64,000 nucleotides of DNA from Erythrobacter crassostreae (GCF_019204045.1 NZ_JAGSPC010000001.1:868001-932000); one strand, 5' to 3'; shown: positions 48,302 to 56,565, counted from the first letter of the stretch. Notes: generated by a model not told the origin, from the sequence alone. Made by a program: numbers and translations.

Positions 48302-49204
48302 ATGCCGACAATCACCACGCCTAACACGGCAATCGAGCTGTTCTACGAAGATCATGGCAATCCAGATCACGAGCCGATCCTGCTCGTGATGGGGCTGGGC
48401 GCGCAGATGGTGCTGTGGCCCGACGAATTTGTCGAGGCTCTGGTGGGTGAGGGATACCGCGTGATCCGGTTCGACAATCGCGACATCGGGCTCAGTCAGA
48501 AGATGGAGGGCGCAAAGGCTCCCGGTCTAAAAATGCAGGTTCTGCGCAAGATGATCGGTTTTCCTGCGCGCGTGCCATACACACTGGAGGATATGGCCGC
48601 CGATGCTGCCGGATTGCTGGACGCGCTGAAGATTGACCGTGCGCATGTTGTCGGCGCATCCATGGGCGGGATGATCGTCCAGCTGATGGGTATCAACCAT
48701 TCGGACAAGCTGCTCTCGCTCACATCGATCATGTCGACCACTGGCAATCCCAAAGTTCCGCAGGCTGACAAACAGGCGATGGAAGCGCTGATCGCGCCGC
48801 TTACTTCGATGGAAGAACAGGACCTGCTCGCGCACGGCATCAATGTGCAGCAAAGCATTGGCAGCCCGGGCTACCCCGCGGATCCGCAGCGCCGCGAGGA
48901 AAAGGTTCTGAAGGCGATCCGCCGCAGCGTCTACCCTCCCGGTCTTCCGCGTCAGCTCGCTGCGATTATCGACGATGGTGACCGGCGCGAGCGGCTCAGA
49001 AATGTGACCACGCCCACTCTGGTGCTGCACGGTGAGGCTGATCCGCTGGTGAAACTGGAAGGCGGACAGGACACCGCCGCGCATATTCCAGGCGCGAAGC
49101 TGGTGACCATTCCGGGCTGGGGCCACGACATCCCTGTCGAGCTGATTGGCCGCGTGACGCAGGAAATTGTCGATCATGTGGGAAGCGTAAAAGCACCCGC
49201 CTGA
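48302..49204 (+). CDS. Alpha/beta hydrolase
   Basis: A 300-residue serine hydrolase. The nucleophile elbow is VVGASMGGMIVQ near residue 119. The acid and His are in LVLHGEADPLVKLEGG near 244 and PGWGHDIPVEL near 274. The oxyanion block is LLVMGLGAQMVLWPDEFVEAL. It resembles the esterase/aclacinomycin-methylesterase type; the substrate is unknown. The long gap downstream belongs to nrdA. Confidence 0.9.
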   Translation: MPTITTPNTAIELFYEDHGNPDHEPILLVMGLGAQMVLWPDEFVEALVGEGYRVIRFDNRDIGLSQKMEGAKAPGLKMQVLRKMIGFPARVPYTLEDMAADAAGLLDALKIDRAHVVGASMGGMIVQLMGINHSDKLLSLTSIMSTTGNPKVPQADKQAMEALIAPLTSMEEQDLLAHGINVQQSIGSPGYPADPQRREEKVLKAIRRSVYPPGLPRQLAAIIDDGDRRERLRNVTTPTLVLHGEADPLVKLEGGQDTAAHIPGAKLVTIPGWGHDIPVELIGRVTQEIVDHVGSVKAPA

Positions 49205-49536
49205 CGCAGCGTTCCGCAACGTCGAGCGAATCACTTGCGTAAAATTTGAAACCGTCAGGCCAAGCGATTCAATCGCTCCGAAATTGGCGCGCTTGTAATT
49301 TTGCGACACGAATTTGCTGCTGCCGAGGGGCCGCTTTGGATTCGATTATTGCGCACCCGGATTCGAATGATTCACAAGCCCGCTTGGCACCTTTTGCACG
49401 CCAAAATTTTTTCGCAGATTCCTTTTTGGGGTTGCGCGTCTGACAAGCCCAGCATTTCTGCCGCGTCGCGGCGTTGCAGCCATGTAATACACCGGCCTAT
49501 TTGGGTCTCTGTTTACGTTAATTCGCATTTACCCTC

Positions 49537-49571
49537 TTGCGCGAAACGAGCACCTGATTCACTATCTAGTG
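49537..49571 (+). promoter_or_regulatory. Candidate nrdA promoter with an overlapping palindrome
   Basis: TTGCGC (49537-49542) and CACTAT (49560-49565) are spaced 17 bases apart, a weak sigma-70-like pair. The -10 element is part of the palindrome CACTA-TC-TAGTG (49560-49571). A second, looser copy CACAAGACCTAGTG follows at 49592-49605. These resemble, but do not closely match, NrdR boxes, which normally cover nrd promoters. Confidence 0.4.
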
Positions 49572-49572
49572 G

Positions 49573-49738
49573 TTGTTCGGGGCTGCTTACCCACAAGACC
49601 TAGTGATCGCAGCGCATCGACCCCATATATGGAAAATGGGGTGTTTGCGCAGGGGATCGGAGTCTTTGTTGCAGGTGAGCAGGTTCGATTGGGACGATCA
49701 AAGGGATAACCCACGGGATAGCCTGTGGGTTTTCTGTT
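49573..49738 (+). ncRNA. Candidate structured nrdA leader or small RNA ending in an intrinsic terminator
   Basis: A long imperfect hairpin (49605-49658) has paired blocks GATC/GATC, GCGCA/TGCGC and ACCCCAT/ATGGGGT with small internal loops. It is followed by about 50 bases and by a terminator-like hairpin (49708-49731) with a T-rich tail, 90 bases before the nrdA ATG. Together they look like a transcript that can end early: either an attenuated nrdA leader or an independent small RNA. No known family was recognised. Confidence 0.45.
49708..49738 (+). terminator. Intrinsic terminator upstream of nrdA
   Basis: Arms AACCCACGGG and CCTGTGGGTT (one G-U pair) enclose a four-base loop ATAG and are followed by TTCTGTTG. 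The T-rich tail makes this a typical intrinsic terminator. It lies in the nrdA leader, so it must be an attenuator or end another transcript. Confidence 0.65.
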
Positions 49739-49828
49739 GATTGAGCGGTAGAGAACAGAATCGGAACATACGCATTTCTTCGCTAGAAGGTAGCGTGCTC
49801 CGATTCGAGCGAGATAAACGGGGCTGTA

Positions 49829-51859
49829 ATGGAATTTAAAGCGAGCGATAGCGTGCCAAACGAAAACGCAGGCGACGTAATGACTGAAACCGACACCGGC
49901 GCGGCGAGCAGCACCGATACCGAGGCAAAAGCAGTGGCCATGAAGAGCAAAGACAAGGGCAGCGAAGAGCTGGTCGCCGCGAAAGCGGGCGAAGCGCTGG
50001 CTGGCGCCATTGGCGAAGCTGCAAAAGCTGCTGCTGAACCGGACAGCAAAAAGGTCAATGATCGCCGTTTTGACGTCGTTACCGACGACACGCGCGATTC
50101 ATTGCTGACGGAATTCGGCAAAGAAACGCTGATCGATCGCTACCTGCTTCCGGGTGAAAGCTTTCAAGATCTGTTTGCACGTGTGGCCGATGCCTATGCC
50201 GATGATCAGGATCACGCCCAGCGCCTTTATGATTACATTTCGCGTCTGTGGTTCATGCCTGCGACGCCTGTTCTGTCGAATGGCGGCACATCGCGCGGTC
50301 TGCCGATCAGCTGCTATCTCAACTCGGTATCTGACAGCCTCGATGGGATCGTGAACACTTGGAACGAGAATGTCTGGCTCGCCTCAAAAGGCGGCGGCAT
50401 TGGCACCTATTGGGGCAGCGTTCGCGGAATTGGCGAGCCGGTTGGCCTCAACGGCAAGACCAGCGGCATCATTCCGTTCGTGCGTGTGATGGACAGTTTG
50501 ACGCTGGCAATTTCGCAAGGGTCGCTGCGCCGCGGTTCGGCTGCTTGCTATCTCGACGTGAGCCACCCTGAAATCGAGGAATTCCTCGAAATCCGCAAAC
50601 CGTCGGGCGATTTCAACCGTAAGGCGTTAAACCTGCACCATGGCGTGCTGCTAACCGATAAATTCATGGAAGCAGTGCGTGAAGGCGCCGATTTCGACCT
50701 GATCTCACCCAAGACAGGCGAAGTCCGCAGCACCGTGAATGCGCGTTCGCTGTTCCAGAAACTGGTTGAGACACGCCTCGCCACAGGTGAGCCCTACATC
50801 GTGTTTAACGATACGGTGAACCGCATGATGCCAAAGCATCACCGCGATCTGGGCCTGAAAGTTTCGACATCGAACCTGTGCAGCGAAATCACTCTGCCAA
50901 CCGGTATCGACCACCTTGGCAATGACCGTACAGCGGTTTGCTGCCTGTCTTCGCTCAACCTTGAAAAATGGGATGAGTGGAACGGCGAGAAAGACTTCAT
51001 CGAAGACGTGATGCGTATGCTCGACAATGTCCTGCAGGATTATATCGACCGCGCACCGGACGAGATGGCGCGCGCCAAATATTCCGCCGAGCGAGAGCGT
51101 TCGGTTGGTCTCGGCGTGATGGGCTTCCACTCCTTCCTTCAGCAAAAAGGCCTCGGCTTTGAAAGCGCGATGGCGAAGGCGCTGAACCTGAAAATGTTCA
51201 AGCATATTCAGGCGAAGGCATCGGAAGCATCCATGCTGCTCGCTCAGGAACGCGGACCGTGTCCTGATGCGGCGGAAATGGGCGCGATGGAGCGTTTCAG
51301 CTGCAAAATGGCAATCGCGCCGACCGCGTCGATCTCGATCATTTGCGGCGGAACATCGGCCTGCATCGAGCCGATCCCTGCGAACATCTACACGCACAAA
51401 ACCCTGTCGGGCAGCTTCATCGTGAAGAACCCGTATTTGGAAAAAATCCTCGACAAGAAATCGAAGAACTCGACCAATGTCTGGAACTCCATCCTTGAAA
51501 AAGGCGGCTCGGTTCAGCACCTCGATTTCCTTTCCGAGGAGGAAAAGACGAGTTTCAAAACCAGCTTTGAAATTGACCAGCGCTGGCTGCTTGATTTCGC
51601 AGCCGACCGCGCGCCGTACATCGATCAGGCCCAGTCGCTGAACCTGTTTATTCCGGCGGATGTCGACAAGTGGGATCTGATGATGCTGCACTTCCAGGCT
51701 TGGGAAAAAGGCATCAAATCGCTGTATTATCTCCGCTCGAAATCGATCCAGCGCGCAGGCTTTGCCGGCGGCGTCGAAGCGGACAACACCGCCGATGCGC
51801 AGAAGTTTGAACTGGCCGCAGAGCAAACCGATTACGAGGAATGCCTCAGCTGCCAGTAA
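49829..51859 (+). CDS. nrdA: Ribonucleoside-diphosphate reductase alpha subunit, lacking an ATP-cone
   Basis: A 676-residue catalytic subunit that reduces ribonucleotides to deoxyribonucleotides with NrdB. Active-site blocks are PISCYLNSVSDS (near 161), STSNLCSEI with the thiyl Cys (near 352), and the C-terminal redox pair CLSC at the end. The usual N-terminal ATP-cone that senses dATP is not visible. Instead there are about 80 residues rich in Ala, Glu, Lys and Asp with no domain pattern, followed by the catalytic core from about TDDTRDSLLTEF. Overall activity control may thus be missing or work another way. nrdB is 2.6 kb further on. Confidence 0.96.
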   Translation: MEFKASDSVPNENAGDVMTETDTGAASSTDTEAKAVAMKSKDKGSEELVAAKAGEALAGAIGEAAKAAAEPDSKKVNDRRFDVVTDDTRDSLLTEFGKETLIDRYLLPGESFQDLFARVADAYADDQDHAQRLYDYISRLWFMPATPVLSNGGTSRGLPISCYLNSVSDSLDGIVNTWNENVWLASKGGGIGTYWGSVRGIGEPVGLNGKTSGIIPFVRVMDSLTLAISQGSLRRGSAACYLDVSHPEIEEFLEIRKPSGDFNRKALNLHHGVLLTDKFMEAVREGADFDLISPKTGEVRSTVNARSLFQKLVETRLATGEPYIVFNDTVNRMMPKHHRDLGLKVSTSNLCSEITLPTGIDHLGNDRTAVCCLSSLNLEKWDEWNGEKDFIEDVMRMLDNVLQDYIDRAPDEMARAKYSAERERSVGLGVMGFHSFLQQKGLGFESAMAKALNLKMFKHIQAKASEASMLLAQERGPCPDAAEMGAMERFSCKMAIAPTASISIICGGTSACIEPIPANIYTHKTLSGSFIVKNPYLEKILDKKSKNSTNVWNSILEKGGSVQHLDFLSEEEKTSFKTSFEIDQRWLLDFAADRAPYIDQAQSLNLFIPADVDKWDLMMLHFQAWEKGIKSLYYLRSKSIQRAGFAGGVEADNTADAQKFELAAEQTDYEECLSCQ

Positions 51860-51879
51860 CGTTCTGATTTAGAAGATTG

Positions 51880-51919
51880 ATCCCCGCGAGGCCCAGCGCC
51901 TCGCGGGGATTTTCTTTTT
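51880..51919 (+). terminator. nrdA intrinsic terminator
   Basis: A perfect 13-bp stem (ATCCCCGCGAGGC and its complement, loop CCAGC) followed directly by TTTTCTTTTT. It starts 20 bases after the nrdA stop and separates nrdA from the PilZ gene. Confidence 0.95.
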
Positions 51920-51968
51920 GCCAGCCTTTACACACTGTTAAGCAAGTTCGGGTTATGCCGCAGGCGTT

Positions 51969-52328
51969 ATGCAAACACGCAAGACCTCGCGTAAAACCGT
52001 TTCCCTGCCGGGCCGATACTTTACCGGCCTCGGGAACCCGGTCGATGTGACGCTGATTGATCTTTCAACCGGTGGTTGCCGGTTCGCGCCTGGTCCCGGT
52101 AAATTCACACCAGGCACGCAATTGCAGGTCTTCGTTGGCAGTTCCGGCCCGCACCGCGCCATGATCAAATGGAGCGACGGCGGAGAAATCGGCGTGACTT
52201 TCACGGTGCCACTTAACAGCAATCTGGTCGATCAAAGTCAGGACGGCCATGTGCCCGACCTTTCAAAAAGCATGGCGCCCGGCGACTTTGAACCCATGGA
52301 CGGTTCGCGGCCCAGCCGATTCTGCTGA
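51969..52328 (+). CDS. PilZ domain protein
   Basis: A 119-residue single-domain protein of the c-di-GMP-binding PilZ family. The N-terminal basic cluster QTRKTSRKT stands for the RxxxR motif and LIDLSTGGCRF for D/NxSxxG. The later strands (HRAMIKWSDGGEIGVTF) fit the barrel. A polar tail follows. A diguanylate cyclase is encoded 0.9 kb away on the other strand, which makes a local c-di-GMP link possible. Confidence 0.85.
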   Translation: MQTRKTSRKTVSLPGRYFTGLGNPVDVTLIDLSTGGCRFAPGPGKFTPGTQLQVFVGSSGPHRAMIKWSDGGEIGVTFTVPLNSNLVDQSQDGHVPDLSKSMAPGDFEPMDGSRPSRFC

Positions 52329-52450
52329 ACCGGTTCAGCGTGCTTGCACGCGGCCGCCTCGCCCGCGGCTGAAATTTATGTCATAACAATTCCCGGACTA
52401 TTTCTGCGCGCGGATGAATTGCCGTGCAGGATGCTGGGAGGTCAGAACAT

Positions 52451-52633
52451 ATGACACCAACACTCTGGATCGCCATCATTGGCACAATTGCCGCCTTGGC
52501 ATTCGCGGCGAACGGCTATCGCGCGATCCGTGCGGGCCCCGGCCATTCGGCGAATGCCGGACGGCTCCACATCACCATCGTGATCGCCTTTCTACCATTG
52601 CTGTGGCTCACCATTGCGTTGATACAGCTATGA
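52451..52633 (+). CDS. Small membrane protein
   Basis: A 60-residue protein with two hydrophobic segments (LWIAIIGTIAALAFAANGYR and ITIVIAFLPLLWLTIALIQL) joined by a polar loop. GGGAGG lies about ten bases before the ATG at 52451. Its stop overlaps the next gene's start by four bases (ATGA). I do not recognise a family. Confidence 0.65.
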   Translation: MTPTLWIAIIGTIAALAFAANGYRAIRAGPGHSANAGRLHITIVIAFLPLLWLTIALIQL

Positions 52634-52914
52634 AGGTCCGGATTTTCGCCGCCGCCTGTTTGGCTTTATTGCTTTCAGCCTGCGCCAGTCAGATCGATGC
52701 GACCGTTTCTGCGGAGGCCAGTGCGCCCGGCTTCTGGTGGGGCCTGTGGCACGGGTTCATTTTCCCATGGAGCTGGATCGGATCGCTCTTCAATCCGGAA
52801 ATAGCTGTCTACGCCGTGCCAAATTCAGGAGGCTGGTATGATTTCGGCTTCTTTGTCGGGATCACTGTGCTGGGCGGCGGCAGCTTTTTCGGATCAAAGA
52901 AAAGCAGCGATTAA
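52630..52914 (+). CDS. Small lipoprotein with conserved GLWHGFI block
   Basis: A 94-residue putative lipoprotein with lipobox LSAC (Cys 19). The mature part is aromatic-rich: FWWGLWHGFIFPWSWIGSLF, then VYAVPNSGGWYDFGFFVGI. Short proteins with this GLWHGFI...GGWYxFGF pattern occur in many bacteria, but no function is known to me. It is translationally coupled to the small membrane protein gene before it. Confidence 0.75.
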   Translation: MKVRIFAAACLALLLSACASQIDATVSAEASAPGFWWGLWHGFIFPWSWIGSLFNPEIAVYAVPNSGGWYDFGFFVGITVLGGGSFFGSKKSSD

Positions 52915-54249
52915 TCAGTTTGCCGGGTTGGCGGGATCGGCCCTGCGGACCACCTCAACCCGGTTCCGGCCTGATTCCTTTGCGCTGTAAAGCGCGACAT
53001 CTGCCATCTCGATCAATTCTTCGCGGATCGCTTCGCATTCGTCCGGTTCGATCGGGCGGGCGAGTGTTTCGCCAATCCCTATGCCCAAGGATGCGGTGAC
53101 CAGAGAACGACCGACGCCGCCATTTTCGCCGCCGATAGGGACCAACAGCGAAGCCACCTTTTTGCGGATTTCTTCGGCGACTTCGCTCGCTTGATCAGTT
53201 GACGTTTCGCGTAATGCGGCAATGAATTCTTCGCCCCCATAACGCGCGACGAATCCGCCGGTTTGCTCCATGATTTCCTGCAAGGCATTGGCCACCATCG
53301 TCAGGCACGTATCGCCGGCGAGGTGTCCGTGGGTGTCATTGAAGTGTTTGAAATGATCGATATCGACCATGATCAATGCTGCGCGGCCTTCGGCTGCCGG
53401 AGTAAGGCTGGCGGACGGCAGGATCTTTTCGGCAAAAGCCCGCGCAAAACCGCGGCGGTTAAGGGCGCCGGTCAGAGGGTCCTGCTCCGACAGATCACGC
53501 AGTTTGAGATTGGCATCGCGCAATTCGACGGCCGAAATCTGGGTTCTTAGATTGAGTAGGAAGTTGCGGCGGCGCAATTGCTCAATCCGGCCTGCGAGCG
53601 GCAAGGTTCCCCCAGCGACAACGCAGAGGAGGAACACATAATCCGCGCGAACCGCAATCGTGCCCTCCGGCCCGAGGGCAAGCACAGCCAAAGCGGTGGC
53701 GATAAAGGCGAGATCGAACGCGAGCAGCCAGCGCATTGAAATCGGCAAGACCGTATTCGCCAGCCCGATGATCAATGTCGTCGCGGTCAGATAACTGGCG
53801 GCAAAATGCGGCGGCAGGTGGAAGGTCAGATGAACGACCAGGCCGGCAAATGCAGTCGGCGCGGCGATGATGCACAGCGCCAGAATGCGCGTCCATCCTT
53901 TCTGCGCGGCGATCATGCCCAGCAAAGTGATTGGACAAACTGCCAGAATCCGCAGAATCGCGCCTTCCTTCACCATCGCCGGATTGATCAGAGCGTCGAG
54001 CCCGATTGTGACGAGACAGGAAAGGAGCCCGAGCATGAACAGAAAGTGGTGTTCACGGTAGAGGCGGGCTTCCACTTCTTCCTTGTACAGTTCTCGCACT
54101 CGCTCTGGCCAACTGCCTTCGGGAGCATTCAAACTGTCAATTGCATCGAGCTCGGATGTGTTGATCCCTTCCGGCGCGCTCTCTTGCTGAGAGAAAACCG
54201 GAATTTCGGCCACCACCCTGGCCGGTATGAAGGAGCCTTCAACACCCAT
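52915..54249 (-). CDS. Membrane diguanylate cyclase (GGDEF)
   Basis: A 444-residue membrane enzyme that makes c-di-GMP from two GTP. It has a cytoplasmic N-terminus, about six hydrophobic segments (roughly 90-240) and a coiled linker (LRDANLKLRDLSEQDPLTGALNRRGF). The GGDEF domain has RYGGEEF near residue 334. The inhibitory I-site RxxD is absent before the motif (EQTGGFVARYGGEEF), so product inhibition at that site is unlikely. It diverges from nrdB and lies near a PilZ protein gene. Confidence 0.93.
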   Translation of the reverse strand: MGVEGSFIPARVVAEIPVFSQQESAPEGINTSELDAIDSLNAPEGSWPERVRELYKEEVEARLYREHHFLFMLGLLSCLVTIGLDALINPAMVKEGAILRILAVCPITLLGMIAAQKGWTRILALCIIAAPTAFAGLVVHLTFHLPPHFAASYLTATTLIIGLANTVLPISMRWLLAFDLAFIATALAVLALGPEGTIAVRADYVFLLCVVAGGTLPLAGRIEQLRRRNFLLNLRTQISAVELRDANLKLRDLSEQDPLTGALNRRGFARAFAEKILPSASLTPAAEGRAALIMVDIDHFKHFNDTHGHLAGDTCLTMVANALQEIMEQTGGFVARYGGEEFIAALRETSTDQASEVAEEIRKKVASLLVPIGGENGGVGRSLVTASLGIGIGETLARPIEPDECEAIREELIEMADVALYSAKESGRNRVEVVRRADPANPAN

Positions 54250-54491
54250 GTATGCCGCAATAGGCCGGTTTGTTTAATGGCCCGTTAGCCTAAATGCGAA
54301 GTTTGCCCGGCCAGCATGAAGCGGGGTCGCAAACCCTTGGATTCATGAGGCGTTTGCAACAGCCGATCCGGCGCGCACCATTCGACTCAGAAAAAGCACG
54401 GTTTATCCCCGACCTTGAGTCCCTTCTTGCCTTCGATTCGTTGCTCTGTTTCCCTATATGGGTAGCTGAACACAAACCAAGGATGCACAAC
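54250..54491 (+). promoter_or_regulatory. nrdB upstream region with clustered GANTC sites
   Basis: Four GANTC sites, at 54340, 54384, 54417 and 54435, fall within 100 bases. TTCGAT (54432) and TATATG (54455) form a possible promoter with 17-base spacing and a 25-base leader. The -10 lies within CCCTATATGG (54452-54461), which matches CCATATATGG upstream of nrdA (49623-49632) in nine of ten positions. Confidence 0.45.
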
Positions 54492-55541
54492 ATGTCGTTG
54501 CTCGAAGCCCGCTCTACCTACAAGCCGTTCGAATATCCGTGGGCTTACGACTTCTGGAAACGCCAGCAACAGATCCACTGGATGCCCGAAGAAGTGCCCT
54601 TGGGCGAAGACTGCCGCGATTGGGCGCAAAACATCACCGAGCATGAGCGCAACCTGCTTACGCAAATCTTCCGCTTCTTCACGCAAGCCGATGTCGAAGT
54701 GCAAAATTGCTACCACGAACAATATGGCCGCGTGTTCAAGCCGACCGAAGTGAAAATGATGCTCGCCGCGTTTTCCAATATGGAAACCGTGCACATCGCG
54801 GCGTATTCGCACCTGCTCGATACGATCGGCATGCCGGAAAGCGAATACAGCGCGTTCCTCGAATATGAGGAAATGGCCGACAAGCACAGCTACATGCACG
54901 AATTCAGCGTCGATACCGACGAAGATATCGCGCGCACACTCGCCATGTTCGGCGGCTTTACCGAAGGGCTTCAGCTGTTCGCATCCTTTGCCATGCTGAT
55001 GAACTTCCCGCGCTTTAACAAGATGAAAGGCATGGGCCAGATCGTCAGCTGGTCGGTCCGTGATGAAAGCCTCCACTGCGAAGGCATCATCAAGATGTTC
55101 CACACCTTCTGCGAAGAGCGGGACTGTCTGACCAAGTCGGTGAAGGAAGACATCATCGACATCTGCCAGAAAACCGTCCGCCTCGAAGACGCCTTTATCG
55201 ACCTCGCTTTCGAAATGGGTCCGGTGAACGGCATGACGGCGAAAGAGATCAAGAAATACATCCGCTACATCGCCGATTGGCGTTTGAAGCAGTTGGGCCT
55301 GCAAGAGATCTATATGGTCGAAGAGCACCCGCTGCCATGGCTCACCCCGCTGCTTAACGGTGTGGAGCACGCCAACTTCTTCGAAACCCGCGCGACGGAA
55401 TATTCGAAGGGCGCGACGACCGGCGATTGGGGCACAGTCTGGAACAGCTTCGACAAGCGCCAGAACGCCAAAGCCGCGAACGAAGAAGTCGCAGCGGATG
55501 AAGGTCCGGATATGTTTGGCGAGGTCGAAGCGGCGGAGTAA
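54492..55541 (+). CDS. nrdB: Ribonucleoside-diphosphate reductase beta subunit
   Basis: A 349-residue di-iron, tyrosyl-radical subunit of class I reductase. Metal ligands and radical are visible in METVHIAAY (Glu, His and, four residues on, the Tyr that matches E. coli Tyr122), GGFTEGLQLF and RDESLHCEG. The ATG at 54492 has AAGGA nine bases upstream; another ATG at 54483 is in frame. The C-terminal acidic tail (DEGPDMFGEVEAAE) would dock to NrdA. The gene is not adjacent to nrdA. Confidence 0.97.
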   Translation: MSLLEARSTYKPFEYPWAYDFWKRQQQIHWMPEEVPLGEDCRDWAQNITEHERNLLTQIFRFFTQADVEVQNCYHEQYGRVFKPTEVKMMLAAFSNMETVHIAAYSHLLDTIGMPESEYSAFLEYEEMADKHSYMHEFSVDTDEDIARTLAMFGGFTEGLQLFASFAMLMNFPRFNKMKGMGQIVSWSVRDESLHCEGIIKMFHTFCEERDCLTKSVKEDIIDICQKTVRLEDAFIDLAFEMGPVNGMTAKEIKKYIRYIADWRLKQLGLQEIYMVEEHPLPWLTPLLNGVEHANFFETRATEYSKGATTGDWGTVWNSFDKRQNAKAANEEVAADEGPDMFGEVEAAE

Positions 55542-55544
55542 AGC

Positions 55545-55778
55545 TTGAAGCGAGAGTCCCTAGAAGAGCCTATTTTGCGGGCCTTGTCATCATTTGGTGG
55601 CAAGGCCCGGATTGCAGACGTCTGCAAGTTTGTTTGGGATAATTACGAGCCTGACATCCGTCGATCAGGAAAGTACTTCTACACATGGCAATATGAATTA
55701 CGCTGGGCCAGCGATGAGCTTGTCAAACGTAAGAAGATACAAAAGGGACCACCAAGAGGGACTTGGATGTTACTTTAG
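55545..55778 (+). CDS. Small winged-helix-like protein after nrdB
   Basis: A 77-residue protein with EEPILRALSSFGGKARIADVC near the start and ASDELVKRKKIQKGPPRG near the end. This resembles the winged-helix N-terminal domain of Mrr-type proteins, but with no nuclease part. The TTG start has GGAG of the nrdB 3' end six bases upstream, so it is coupled to nrdB. It is AT-richer than its neighbours and may be recently acquired or a remnant. Confidence 0.6.
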   Translation: MKRESLEEPILRALSSFGGKARIADVCKFVWDNYEPDIRRSGKYFYTWQYELRWASDELVKRKKIQKGPPRGTWMLL

Positions 55779-55846
55779 TGAAGAGAAAAATCGGCATGAA
55801 GGAAGTGCGAGGATCGGCGCTAATTCGTAGCAGTTCTTGTCATTCT

Positions 55847-56455
55847 CTAGCACCAAACATTCCCACGCCCACCGCGTCGCTCGGCTAAGCCTTCGCCCAC
55901 CAACATATCACCCAAATTCGCACCACCGCGTGAAACCACCAGCAGTGCACGGCCATAGCGGTCGTGCTCGCGGCCTTCAGGGTTGGCTTCCAAGCTAAAC
56001 GCGCCTTCATTCAGCAAGTCTTGCAATCGCTCCGTCGCGAGCGCGCCGAGCCTTGCTTCATTGGCGCAGCCGGGATTGCTCACCTCGGGCGTGTCGAAAC
56101 CGACCAGTCTGATCTTCTCGCCGCGATACCAGATCGTGTCGCCATCCACGACGCAGGTGACGCGCTGCGGCCCTGAGCAAATCGGGAAATACGCCTCTTC
56201 GCGATCAATCACCTGAGCAAAGCCAATTGCCGCCTCTGCCTCAGCAGGGGAGCTATCGGTCGCGGGGAAAAACAGCACCGCCGAAAACGCCGCCAGCGGT
56301 AGCGCCACCAGCGCAATCGGAAACCACCGCACGCTGCGTTTCGCTGGCATATTCTTTGGTACGCGTGGCCGGCGCGGCTGGCGTGCCTGCCGCCTGCCTC
56401 TCGCCGAATAGGCGCTCGCTTTCGTCCAGCGGTTTGATCGGATCACTTTGCCCAT
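55847..56455 (-). CDS. Thermonuclease (SNase-like) family protein
   Basis: A protein of about 202 residues with a very basic N-terminus, one hydrophobic segment (WFPIALVALPLAAFSAVLFF) and a C-terminal staphylococcal-nuclease fold. The catalytic set is present: VVDGDTIWYRGEKIRLVGFD followed by TPE, and HDRYGRALL with the second Arg. It should be membrane-anchored with the nuclease outside. The ATG at 56455 is used; TTG 56482 and ATG 56356 are alternatives. A second, divergent copy is at 61.2 kb. Confidence 0.85.
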   Translation of the reverse strand: MGKVIRSNRWTKASAYSARGRRQARQPRRPRVPKNMPAKRSVRWFPIALVALPLAAFSAVLFFPATDSSPAEAEAAIGFAQVIDREEAYFPICSGPQRVTCVVDGDTIWYRGEKIRLVGFDTPEVSNPGCANEARLGALATERLQDLLNEGAFSLEANPEGREHDRYGRALLVVSRGGANLGDMLVGEGLAERRGGRGNVWC

Positions 56456-56565
56456 GCGCGCCAGCGTCGCAGGCAATTCCAAAGATCACACTAATTGACC
56501 CATATCAAAGACTCCCGCCAAGCCGCCGCCCATACCCTCCTCACACACCAAGAGGAGAACCCCAC

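Larger units (their letters stand above)
49205..49828 (+). promoter_or_regulatory. 624-base regulatory region upstream of nrdA
   Basis: No credible gene is present. It holds nine GANTC sites, at 49228, 49266, 49339, 49360, 49369, 49417, 49556, 49758 and 49802. One to three would be expected by chance. It also has a GCCGCG-T-CGCGGC palindrome near 49460, an AT-rich stretch at 49400-49425, and a candidate promoter and structured leader described separately. GANTC is the CcrM methylation site of alphaproteobacteria, read by GcrA. Confidence 0.6.

Noticed and set aside
47541..48311. 256-codon minus-strand frame opposite the TraB/GumN gene
   Set aside because: Shadow frame; the plus strand has a signal peptide and family blocks.
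49301..49603. 100-codon plus-strand frame upstream of nrdA
   Set aside because: No ribosome site, Cys/Trp/Arg-rich random look, and it covers promoter-like elements.
49560..49605. Firm call of NrdR boxes
   Set aside because: The palindrome is two bases shorter than the usual box and the second copy is imperfect; kept only as a candidate.
50705..51826. 373-codon minus-strand frame opposite nrdA
   Set aside because: Shadow of nrdA, His/Arg/Phe-rich and without motifs.
54387..55370. 327-codon minus-strand frame opposite nrdB
   Set aside because: Shadow of nrdB; His/Phe-rich and without motifs.
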